DNA of 5,530 nucleotides from Candidatus Nanopelagicales bacterium. GTDB lineage: Bacteria; Actinomycetota; Actinomycetes; S36-B12; GCA-2699445. The translations under genes were made by a program, and so were the position numbers. The notes below the pieces were generated by a model. It saw only the letters and a list, made by a program, of their open reading frames with translations, was not told the DNA's origin and searched no databases. Of the stretch, positions 1 to 5,530 are shown piece after piece. Location of the stretch: assembly GCA_029939085.1 (NCBI GenBank), contig JAOZTQ010000105.1, positions 1 through 5,530 of the forward strand. Direction: 5' to 3'. Each line of letters begins with the position of its first letter. The first letter of the stretch is position 1.

Positions 1-992
1 GCGACGCCGACGTGAAGTTGGATATTGGCCGCGATCTGACTCGTGGTCTCGGTGCTGGGGCAAACCCGGATGTTGGCCGGCAGGCTGCGGAGGACCACTC
101 CGATGAGATCGAAGAGGTTCTCAAAGGCGCAGATATGGTCTTCGTCACGGCTGGTGAAGGAGGCGGCACCGGAACCGGTGGCGCGCCGGTCGTTGCCCAG
201 ATCGCCCGGAGCATTGGCGCGCTAACGATTGGTGTCGTTACCCGGCCATTCGGTTTCGAGGGTCGTCGTCGCAGCACCCAGGCCGAAGCAGGTATCGAAT
301 CATTGCGCGGCGAGGTCGATACCCTGATCGTCATTCCGAACGACAGACTCCTGTCGCTAACCGATCGTCAGATCAGCGTGATCGATGCCTTCCGACAAGC
401 GGACCACGTACTTCTACAAGGTGTTTCAGGTATCACCGACCTCATTACAACTCCCGGGCTGATCAACCTCGACTTCGCCGATGTGAAGAGTGTCATGCAA
501 GGAGCGGGATCGGCCTTGATGGGTATTGGCTCATCGCGAGGTGAAGATCGAGCTATTTCAGCGGCCGAATCGGCCATCAACAGCCCATTGCTAGAGGCAA
601 GTATTGATGGTGCGCACGGTGTGCTCATGTCAATCGCGGGCGGCAGCGACCTCGGTCTCTTCGAGATCAACGAGGCGGCCAGACTAGTTTCTGAGGCTGC
701 TCACCCGGAGGCCAACATTATCTTCGGTGCGGTCATTGATGACACGCTCGGTGACGAGACCCGCGTGACAGTTATCGCCGCTGGCTTCGATGGTGGACTC
801 CCCAAAGCAAGGTCCGAAAGTGACACCGCAGTCCGACTGCCGGAAAGTGAGACTGTCTCGGTGCGCCCATCGCCCGGCGAGGCCGCTGCGCCTACGCAGC
901 GCCCGGTAAGCACTGGTACTCCAGTCGAGCCAAAGCGGATCGTCTTTGATGAGCCCGACGACGGTATCGACATTCCCGACTTTCTGAAGTGA
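1..992 (+). CDS. ftsZ: Cell division protein FtsZ, 5'-truncated by window edge
   Basis: This is the tubulin-like GTPase that polymerises at midcell into the Z-ring and recruits the divisome. The reading frame is open from the window edge (first whole codon at 3). The GTG at 12 is an internal Val in the conserved DADVKLD stretch, not a start. By comparison with mycobacterial FtsZ as I recall it, about 50 N-terminal residues are missing. The tubulin signature GGGTGTG lies at 159-179. The T7 loop NLDFAD, which completes the GTPase site of the next subunit, is at 465-482. The conserved core ends near AAGFDGG (about 795). A variable linker rich in Pro, Ser, Thr and Glu follows to about 940. The terminal peptide DDGIDIPDFLK matches the FtsZ C-terminal motif bound by SepF, FtsA or ZipA homologues. 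SepF is encoded three genes downstream. The TGA stop at 990-992 overlaps the GTG start of pgeF. I see no frameshift or missing key residue, and the family assignment is essentially certain. Confidence 0.98.
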   Translation, partial: DADVKLDIGRDLTRGLGAGANPDVGRQAAEDHSDEIEEVLKGADMVFVTAGEGGGTGTGGAPVVAQIARSIGALTIGVVTRPFGFEGRRRSTQAEAGIESLRGEVDTLIVIPNDRLLSLTDRQISVIDAFRQADHVLLQGVSGITDLITTPGLINLDFADVKSVMQGAGSALMGIGSSRGEDRAISAAESAINSPLLEASIDGAHGVLMSIAGGSDLGLFEINEAARLVSEAAHPEANIIFGAVIDDTLGDETRVTVIAAGFDGGLPKARSESDTAVRLPESETVSVRPSPGEAAAPTQRPVSTGTPVEPKRIVFDEPDDGIDIPDFLK

Positions 993-1729
993 GTCCATGG
1001 CAGACTCCCGAAGCCCCTTCGGGAGTCCGCTGGAGATTTACCGGAAGAACGGGTGGGGTAAGTCAGGGCCGCTATGCGGAACTGAATCTTGGCCAGCATG
1101 TGGGCGACGATAGGGCAGCAGTTCGGCGCAATCGGGCTTTGCTCGCACAGTCGCTGGAAGTTCCACCTGACCGGGTCGCGGCTATTGACGCTGCTCATGG
1201 GAACGACACCGCTCTCGTGCATGAGGGCGGCACAGTTAGCCAGGTTGATGGACTAGTCACGCGCGAGCGCAATCTTGGACTGCTCGCGCTGGGTGCAGAC
1301 TGCGCCACAGTCGCTCTTGCCGACCCGGAGGCACAAGTCATCGGAGCGGTTCACTCCGGATGGCGCGGTGTGGCAGCGGATGTAGTCGGGTCAACCGTGC
1401 GAAAGATGAAGTCTCAAGGGGCCAATCCAGATCAGATGGTTGCCGTGATTGGGCCTGCTATTTGCCCAGGTTGCTACGAGGTTTCCGAAGAGGTCCGCAA
1501 CACGGTGGCAAGTTCAGTTGCGGCGGCTGCTGCTGAGACTCGAATCGGTACGCCTGCTGTCGATCTTCAAACTGGGATCGCGGCTCAACTGCGAGAAGTC
1601 GGGATTATGCGTTACTTCACAGATCCGACCTGCACCTTCGAATCGGAGCAGTTGTTCTCTTATCGTCGTGATGGAGAGACCGGGCGACACGGCATGTTGA
1701 TTGCATTAACGGAGACGAGCCATGAATGA
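989..1729 (+). CDS. pgeF: Laccase-domain protein PgeF/YfiH (polyphenol oxidase / purine nucleoside phosphorylase family)
   Basis: This 246-aa protein belongs to the DUF152/YfiH/FAMIN family. Members have been reported to act as zinc-dependent purine nucleoside phosphorylase/adenosine deaminase enzymes, and E. coli PgeF prevents mis-incorporation of L-Ser into peptidoglycan precursors. The exact reaction here cannot be read from sequence. Visible family motifs are FTGRTGGVS (17-25), NLGQHVGDD (33-41), GADC (102-105), VHSGWRG (121-127), IGPAICPGCYEV (154-165) and FSYRRDGETGR (223-233). The expected metal ligands are His70, Cys105 and His122. The usual QVHG around the first His reads AAHG here, but the His is kept. 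The start is GTG at 989. It is the only start codon before the first conserved motif and overlaps the ftsZ TGA as GTGA. No Shine-Dalgarno sequence precedes it, so translational coupling to ftsZ is likely. A strong hairpin occupies codons 5-13. The 3' end overlaps yggS by 8 nt. Confidence 0.93.
   Translation: MSPWQTPEAPSGVRWRFTGRTGGVSQGRYAELNLGQHVGDDRAAVRRNRALLAQSLEVPPDRVAAIDAAHGNDTALVHEGGTVSQVDGLVTRERNLGLLALGADCATVALADPEAQVIGAVHSGWRGVAADVVGSTVRKMKSQGANPDQMVAVIGPAICPGCYEVSEEVRNTVASSVAAAAAETRIGTPAVDLQTGIAAQLREVGIMRYFTDPTCTFESEQLFSYRRDGETGRHGMLIALTETSHE
1003..1027 (+). terminator. Perfect 11-bp hairpin just after ftsZ stop, inside pgeF; attenuator-like candidate
   Basis: The arm GACTCCCGAAG (1003-1013) and its exact reverse complement CTTCGGGAGTC (1017-1027) flank a 3-nt CCC loop. 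After one mismatch the stem may extend with two further G-C pairs and two G-U pairs. It begins 10 nt past the ftsZ stop. The shape is that of an intrinsic terminator stem, but no T-tract follows, and the stem codes for residues 5-13 of PgeF. The inverted repeat is certain. Its role is inferred and could be partial termination, 3'-end protection of ftsZ mRNA, or control of pgeF initiation. Confidence 0.45.
1711..1714 (+). promoter_or_regulatory. Shine-Dalgarno sequence of yggS
   Basis: GGAG lies 7 nt before the ATG at 1722, inside the last codons of pgeF. It fixes the yggS start, because the ATG overlaps the pgeF stop region and is the only candidate with a good ribosome-binding site. Confidence 0.75.
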
Positions 1730-2438
1730 TCCTGATGCGCTTGTCGATCGGCGGCGAGATATTCAAGAAAATCTCGAGGCTGTGCAGCGCCGTATGGCCG
1801 CCGCATGTGCGTCAGCTAATCGAGACCCCAACGACGTGACGCTGATCGTGGTCACAAAAACCCGGCCTGCTAGTGATGTTGCTCTCGTATCGGAATTGGG
1901 AGTCACCGATGTAGGTGAAAATCGCGAACCCGAAGCGAGCCGTAAACATGCCGAATGCGAAGAGTTGCCACTCACTTGGCACTTCATCGGACAGTTACAA
2001 CGAAACAAAACCGGAAAAGTGGCTCGCTACGCTGATGTGGTCCAATCCTTGGACCGGTCTGAACTGATCACAGCAATGTCATCAGCAGCTGAGCGTGCGG
2101 AGCGAAATCTGCGGGGTTTGGTCCAAGTCGATCTCACGGACGGAGCTGAGGGGCGTGGTGGCGCGTCACCGCAGGACGTTTTGACCTTATGCGAAGAAAT
2201 CGTCACGGCCACCAATCTCGATTTAGCAGGGCTGATGGCGGTGGCGCCGTTGGACGAAGACCCCGGAGCCGCTTTTGAGCGGTTGCACGCGTTACATCAA
2301 CGCGTGCTCAAAGATTTTCCGGAGGCAACAATGTTGTCCGCCGGAATGAGTGGTGACCTCGAAATGGCCGTGCTGGCCGGTGCGACACATGTGCGTATCG
2401 GGAGTGCGGTGTTAGGGGAACGCCAGCATGTCAGGTAA
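1722..2438 (+). CDS. yggS: YggS/PROSC family pyridoxal-5'-phosphate homeostasis protein
   Basis: This cytoplasmic 238-aa protein has the alanine-racemase N-terminal TIM-barrel fold. The family binds PLP without known catalytic turnover and buffers vitamin B6 and 2-oxo/amino acid pools (COG0325; also called YlmE in dcw-type clusters). The PLP-linking lysine is Lys46 in VVTKTRPASDV. Further family motifs are GENREPEA (65-72), WHFIGQLQRNKTGKV (86-100), VQVDL (134-138), GLMAVAP (170-176) and the phosphate-binding region GMSGDLEMAVLAGATHVRIGS (208-228), then the terminal VLGER. The length is normal for the family. The ATG at 1722 has a GGAG ribosome-binding site and overlaps the pgeF end by 8 nt, so the two are translationally coupled. 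Nothing suggests loss of function. A second site in the C-terminal half, usually MSMGMS, reads LSAGMS, which is within normal variation as I know it. Confidence 0.95.
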   Translation: MNDPDALVDRRRDIQENLEAVQRRMAAACASANRDPNDVTLIVVTKTRPASDVALVSELGVTDVGENREPEASRKHAECEELPLTWHFIGQLQRNKTGKVARYADVVQSLDRSELITAMSSAAERAERNLRGLVQVDLTDGAEGRGGASPQDVLTLCEEIVTATNLDLAGLMAVAPLDEDPGAAFERLHALHQRVLKDFPEATMLSAGMSGDLEMAVLAGATHVRIGSAVLGERQHVR

Positions 2439-2528
2439 CGTCAGGTTGCGGGTATCGTCTCGTGACCCACAAAAATATGGGTCGTTGAGGTGTTCTCGGC
2501 GCTTCACTTCCCCGAGCGAGGAGCGAAT
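2439..2528 (+). promoter_or_regulatory. 90-nt yggS-sepF gap with inverted and direct repeats; possible internal promoter/operator
   Basis: This is the only sizeable non-coding gap in the plus-strand operon. It holds an inverted repeat GACCCA (2464-2469) / TGGGTC (2478-2483) around an A/T-rich 8-nt centre. A second, weaker one is CTCGG (2495-2499) / CCGAG (2512-2516), ending just before the sepF ribosome-binding site. A direct repeat GTCAGGT (2430-2436 and 2440-2446) spans the yggS stop with a 10-nt period. TTGCGG at 2446 could be a -35 element, but no convincing -10 lies at the right spacing. The repeats are visible; a regulatory role is inferred. Confidence 0.3.
2518..2523 (+). promoter_or_regulatory. 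Shine-Dalgarno sequence that decides the sepF start
   Basis: GAGGAG lies 5 nt before the ATG at 2529. It favours that start over the in-frame GTG at 2490, which has no such site and would add 13 residues foreign to SepF N-termini. Confidence 0.8.
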
Positions 2529-3029
2529 ATGGCACACGCGATGAAGCGGCTGGGTGTGTATCTCGGCCTAGTGGAGGATGATCCCCACTACAACCAGACC
2601 GGTCAGGCCGATACCAGTCGGCCTACCGTTGCAGCAGTCCGGCCCACCCCAGATGCAGGATCTTCGTCGGTCGCGACGTTAACGCGACCCGAGACATCTG
2701 TCCCGGCGGCGCCCAGTGCGACGTCTTCGGTACCGCAAGATGATGTTGACCTATATTCGATCCACACCATTCACCCTCGTTCCTACAACGATGCGCGTCG
2801 TATCGGTGAGGAATACCGAGCTGGTGCACCGGTCATCATGAATCTCACGGAGATGGACGACTCTGATGCAAAGCGGATCGTCGACTTCGCAGCCGGTCTC
2901 GTTTTCGCCAAACACGGAACGATTGAGCGGATTACCCAGAAAGTCTTTCTGCTATCGCCGGCTAACGTTGACGTGAGAGATGCCCCCGCGGTCCAGCAGG
3001 CCCGTGACGGCTTCTTCAACCAGAGCTGA
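2529..3029 (+). CDS. sepF: Cell division protein SepF
   Basis: SepF anchors FtsZ filaments to the membrane and bundles them. In actinobacteria, which lack FtsA and ZipA, it is the main Z-ring membrane tether. The predicted protein has 166 aa. Residues 1-16 (MAHAMKRLGVYLGLVE) form the amphipathic membrane-targeting helix. Residues 17-75 are a Pro/Ser/Thr/Ala-rich, poorly conserved linker. Residues 76-149 are the folded SepF domain, with IHPRSYNDARRIGEEYRAGAPVIMNL and then DAKRIVDFAAGLVFAKHG and KVFLLSPANVDV, which form the FtsZ-peptide-binding dimer. The linker is much shorter than in mycobacterial SepF (about 240 aa in total), while the domain is intact. The ATG at 2529 was chosen because of the GAGGAG site and because the MAxAM start matches actinobacterial SepF proteins. 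The preceding 90-nt gap allows separate regulation. yggT follows 11 nt after the stop. Confidence 0.96.
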   Translation: MAHAMKRLGVYLGLVEDDPHYNQTGQADTSRPTVAAVRPTPDAGSSSVATLTRPETSVPAAPSATSSVPQDDVDLYSIHTIHPRSYNDARRIGEEYRAGAPVIMNLTEMDDSDAKRIVDFAAGLVFAKHGTIERITQKVFLLSPANVDVRDAPAVQQARDGFFNQS

Positions 3030-3040
3030 GCCCCGCGGTC

Positions 3041-3319
3041 GTGATCTTCGGGATTCTGTCTACGATCCTTTGGATCTATTGGCTGATCTTGATCGGGCGT
3101 CTTATTTTCGATTGGGTGCAGGTCTTCTCGCGTGATTGGCGGCCTCGGGGGCCGCTACTGCTTGTCGCTGAAGCCATTTACACCATGACGGATCCGCCAT
3201 TGAACTTCTTGCGCCGATTTATTCCGCCGCTCAAGCTCGGGCAAGTCAGTCTGGATCTTTCATTTCTCGTGCTCATTCTGGCGGTGGGTATCGGAGTATC
3301 AGTACTCGGCTCACTTTGA
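3041..3319 (+). CDS. yggT: YggT/YlmG family small membrane protein
   Basis: This 92-aa integral membrane protein has a hydrophobic segment at residues 1-24, a polar loop and a second hydrophobic segment at about 72-91. The signature TDPPLNFLRRFIPPLKLGQVSLDLSF (residues 50-75) is diagnostic of the YggT/YlmG/CCB family. The family is encoded beside sepF in many Gram-positive bacteria and has been linked to division, membrane organisation and osmotic tolerance. No biochemical activity is established. The start is GTG at 3041, with no clear Shine-Dalgarno sequence, 11 nt after the sepF stop. No ATG or GTG lies in frame between the sepF stop and 3041, so re-initiation from sepF is likely. In most actinobacteria divIVA (wag31) follows; here the gene is followed by the 3' end of convergent ileS. 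The length is normal. Confidence 0.92.
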   Translation: MIFGILSTILWIYWLILIGRLIFDWVQVFSRDWRPRGPLLLVAEAIYTMTDPPLNFLRRFIPPLKLGQVSLDLSFLVLILAVGIGVSVLGSL

Positions 3320-3322
3320 GCC
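3294..3322. terminator. Two abutting hairpins at the convergent yggT/ileS junction; weak bidirectional terminator candidate
   Basis: GAGTA-TCAG-TACTC (3294-3307) is followed directly by GGCTCA-CTT-TGAGCC (3308-3322). The second stem includes the yggT stop codon. Both are perfect but short (5 and 6 bp), and no T-tract follows on either strand. The position between two convergent stop codons suits a bidirectional terminator. Chance within coding sequence cannot be excluded. Confidence 0.3.
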
Positions 3323-3331
3323 AGCCAAGCT

Positions 3332-5530
3332 CTACTTCGTCACCCAGATGGTGAAGGACTCATCGCGATCAGCGAAGGGCTGTGAAGGCGGTGTGTCTGC
3401 GTCCGTAACTTCAACAATCTCTGTCGCGAGAACCTCGTGTGCGATGAGTTCGGCATTGTTGACCACTGCTTTGTGAACCAGAGGTTGATCCGTAGTCCAG
3501 TGCAACGTTATGCGGTCAGAAACGTTGAACCCGGAACTCTTGCGAGCTTCTTGAACCACCCGGATGAGTTGCCGGGCGATGCCTGCCTGCTGCAGTTGCT
3601 CGGTGAGTTCCAGATCTAATGCCACCGTGGCTCCACCGTCTGTCGCGACTGCCCATCCCTCTCGCGGAGTTTCGGTGATGATGACGTCCTCATTAGTCAC
3701 AACAACCGCGTCCAGACCAGGAACATTGATTCTTGCGGAGCCTTCACTGGATCTAAGTTGAGCTACCAATCCATCTGGATCGAGCTCGCGGATTGCGTTA
3801 GCGACAGACTGGGTTTGCTTGCCGAAGCGCTGGCCAAGTGAACGAAAGTTGGGTTTGACGGATACATCAACTAAATCTCCGGCCGCAGCCACCAGAGATT
3901 TAATCTCCATGGTGTTGAGTTCCTCTGCCACCTGTTTGCGCATCTCGTCGGGAAGCTCCTCCCAACCGGGCGCAGCAATGAGTGCAACAGACAAGGGTTG
4001 TCGGGTGCCAACGCTGGATTCACCGCGTGCGGTGCGGCCAAGATCCACAAGTTTGCGGACAAGGCGCATTTGCTCTTGAATCTCGGTGTCTATTGTGGTG
4101 CTGTCGGGCTGTGGCCAAGTAGCCAGATGGACCGAGTCGATCCCGGTACTTTCCGCGAACAGATCTTGCCAAACCCGTTCGGTAATGAACGGAGTCATCG
4201 GCGCCATCGCCAGCGTCAAAAGCTGAAGGCATTCATGCAGTGTTTGCAGTGCTTCGCTGTCGCCATCCCAGAACCGTCGCCGTGAGCGCCGCACGTACCA
4301 GTTCGAAAGGTCGTCGATGTATTCACCAAGTAGCCGACCTGCTTGTTGGCTATCGAAGCGTTCCAAAGCTTCATCCACTGCGATAACCAGACTCTGTGCC
4401 CGGGAAAGCGCCCAGCGATCCATAACATGCGTTGGTGCGGTTGGGGTCGATTCTGGTGCCCAATCGGAAGTCTGAGCGTAGAGAGCTTGAAAGGAGACAG
4501 TGCTCCAATAAGTGGAAAGAGTTCGGCGCCACACTTCGCGAATCGCTTGGTGTCCAACTCGTCGAGCCTGCCACGGAGATCCGCTCGCCAACATGAACCA
4601 TCGGACTGAATCCGCGCCATGCTCATCCATCAACTCCATCGGGTCCAGCACATTGCCTAGATGTTTAGACATCTTTCGGCCGTCCTCGTCCAGGATGTGC
4701 CCGAGGCATAGGACATTGCGATAAGAAGACTTGTCGAAGACGAGAGTTCCCACTGCCATCAACGAGTAAAACCACCCTCGGGTCTGGTCGATGGCCTCGC
4801 AAATGAAGTCAGCAGGATAGTTGGCCTGGAACTCGTTGACGTTCTGGTGCGGATATCCCCATTGAGCGAACGGCATGGCACCTGAGTCGTACCAACCGTC
4901 AATAACTTCAGGCACTCTGACCGCTGTTTGGCCACAGTCCTTACATGGCAAAACCACCTCATCAATAAAGGGTCGATGAGGTTCCAGTCCGGTGACGTCC
5001 TCACCGGACAACTGGGAAAGTTCCGCCAAAGAACCGATCGCGGTCAAGTGGCCATCGGGGCATCGCCACAGTGGTAGCGGCGTTCCCCAGTACCTATCTC
5101 GCGACAGCGACCAGTCAATGTTGTTATTTAGCCAATCGCCGTAACGCCCCCATTTGATATTCGAGGGGAACCAGTTAGTCGATTCATTTTCGGCGAGCAG
5201 TTCGTCTTTACGAGCGGTCGTTCGGATGTACCAAGCAGGTTTCGTGTAGTAGATCAGCGGGGTATGACAGCGCCAACAATGCGGATAGGGATGTTCGTAT
5301 GCCAACTCGCGGACCAGGAGACCCCGTTGATCCAAATCTGTCACAAGATCTCGATCGGCTGCCTTGAAAAACTGCCCTCCGACTAGATCCAGGTCTGAAA
5401 GAAAAGTTCCATCCGGTCGGATTGGGTTGATCACGGGAAGATCATTGGCTTGCCCCACCGCGAGGTCATCGACTCCGAAGGCCGGTGCGATGTGCACAAG
5501 TCCGGTGCCATCGTCTGTAGTAACGAAATC
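3332..5530 (-). CDS. ileS: Isoleucyl-tRNA synthetase (eukaryote-like IleRS2 type), N-terminal third outside window
   Basis: This class Ia synthetase makes Ile-tRNA(Ile) and hydrolyses Val-tRNA(Ile) in its CP1 editing domain. The window holds 732 C-terminal residues. The frame is open to the edge, and the GTG at 5497 is an internal Val in DGTGLVHIAPAFGVDD, an editing-domain motif whose Asp pair includes the expected editing residue. About 300 residues, including the HIGH motif, are missing upstream. In order from the window edge: HCWRCHTPLIYY with Cys85/Cys88, WSLSRDRYWGTPLPLW, CPDGH and CKDC (196-199) as probable zinc ligands, DGWYDSGAMPFAQWGYP, DQTRGWFYS, the KMSKS-loop motif as KMSKH (4661-4675), the anticodon-binding helical domain with NWYVRRSRRRFW (410-421), and the long C-terminal extension typical of the eukaryote-like subtype. 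The stop is TAG at 3332-3334. Its own promoter, and the T-box leader known for some actinobacterial ileS genes, would lie outside the window. Confidence 0.97.
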   Translation of the reverse strand, partial: DFVTTDDGTGLVHIAPAFGVDDLAVGQANDLPVINPIRPDGTFLSDLDLVGGQFFKAADRDLVTDLDQRGLLVRELAYEHPYPHCWRCHTPLIYYTKPAWYIRTTARKDELLAENESTNWFPSNIKWGRYGDWLNNNIDWSLSRDRYWGTPLPLWRCPDGHLTAIGSLAELSQLSGEDVTGLEPHRPFIDEVVLPCKDCGQTAVRVPEVIDGWYDSGAMPFAQWGYPHQNVNEFQANYPADFICEAIDQTRGWFYSLMAVGTLVFDKSSYRNVLCLGHILDEDGRKMSKHLGNVLDPMELMDEHGADSVRWFMLASGSPWQARRVGHQAIREVWRRTLSTYWSTVSFQALYAQTSDWAPESTPTAPTHVMDRWALSRAQSLVIAVDEALERFDSQQAGRLLGEYIDDLSNWYVRRSRRRFWDGDSEALQTLHECLQLLTLAMAPMTPFITERVWQDLFAESTGIDSVHLATWPQPDSTTIDTEIQEQMRLVRKLVDLGRTARGESSVGTRQPLSVALIAAPGWEELPDEMRKQVAEELNTMEIKSLVAAAGDLVDVSVKPNFRSLGQRFGKQTQSVANAIRELDPDGLVAQLRSSEGSARINVPGLDAVVVTNEDVIITETPREGWAVATDGGATVALDLELTEQLQQAGIARQLIRVVQEARKSSGFNVSDRITLHWTTDQPLVHKAVVNNAELIAHEVLATEIVEVTDADTPPSQPFADRDESFTIWVTK
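4987..5009. repeat. Perfect 9-bp inverted repeat inside ileS
   Basis: GTCCGGTGA (4987-4995) and TCACCGGAC (5001-5009) flank the 5-nt spacer CGTCC. An outer CCAGT/ACTGG pairing (4984-4988 and 5011-5015) is an alternative extension with a bulge. It encodes part of a variable stretch (around SGEDVTG) near the zinc-binding insert. It may be a chance hairpin in coding sequence. Confidence 0.35.

Noticed and set aside
12..14. GTG as start of ftsZ
   Set aside because: It is an internal Val in the conserved DADVKLD segment; the N-terminal nucleotide-binding part lies upstream of the window.
701..1222. A 173-codon open frame on the minus strand across the ftsZ-pgeF junction
   Set aside because: It lies opposite two clear genes, resembles no family I recognise, and is rich in Ser, Arg and Pro as expected for the shadow of a coding strand.
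2490..2528. Upstream GTG start adding 13 residues to SepF
   Set aside because: No ribosome-binding site precedes it, the added residues do not resemble SepF, and the ATG at 2529 has GAGGAG at ideal spacing with a family-typical N-terminus.
4216..4626. Several open frames of 70-136 codons on both strands inside ileS
   Set aside because: All lie within the well-conserved ileS reading frame, lack ribosome-binding sites of note, and have no recognisable motifs.
5495..5497. GTG as start of ileS
   Set aside because: It is an internal Val in the editing-domain motif DGTGLVHIAP; the frame continues open to the window edge with matching IleRS sequence.
1..5530. Mobile element, phage, CRISPR, toxin-antitoxin, tRNA or rRNA content
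   Set aside because: Looked for transposase-like or integrase-like frames, repeated spacers, and RNA-gene stretches; none seen, and almost all bases belong to conserved housekeeping genes.

Overview
The window looks like chromosomal DNA from an actinobacterium. The gene order ftsZ-pgeF-yggS-sepF-yggT is the typical actinobacterial end of the division and cell wall (dcw) cluster. The FtsZ core closely resembles the mycobacterial/streptomycete form, and the isoleucyl-tRNA synthetase is the eukaryote-like type found in actinobacteria. Base composition is moderate (roughly mid-50s % G+C by eye), lower than in Streptomyces or Mycobacterium. This would suit a streamlined or environmental actinobacterial lineage, but the genus cannot be read from the sequence.

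Layout: positions 1-3319 carry five tightly packed plus-strand genes. They are the 3' part of ftsZ (Z-ring GTPase), pgeF/yfiH (overlapping ftsZ by 4 nt), yggS (overlapping pgeF by 8 nt), sepF after a 90-nt gap, and yggT 11 nt after sepF. Positions 3332-5530 carry the 3' two-thirds of ileS on the minus strand. It converges on yggT with only 12 nt between the two stop codons. Both outer genes run off the window.

How the genes fit together: FtsZ polymerises into the Z-ring. SepF is the membrane anchor and bundler that binds the FtsZ C-terminal peptide, which is visible here as the last ~14 residues of FtsZ. YggT is a small membrane protein of the YlmG family. YggS is a PLP-binding homeostasis protein, and PgeF is a laccase-fold purine nucleoside/peptidoglycan-editing enzyme. 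The last two are habitual passengers of this operon. IleS charges tRNA-Ile and is functionally separate, although ileS commonly lies just downstream of this cluster in actinobacteria.

I see no mobile element, CRISPR array, tRNA or rRNA, and no novel multi-gene system; this is mostly conserved housekeeping DNA. The points worth a second look are a perfect 11-bp terminator-like hairpin inside the first codons of pgeF, the lack of divIVA after yggT combined with an inverted ileS, two back-to-back inverted repeats at the convergent junction, and inverted and direct repeats in the only sizeable intergenic gap, just upstream of sepF.
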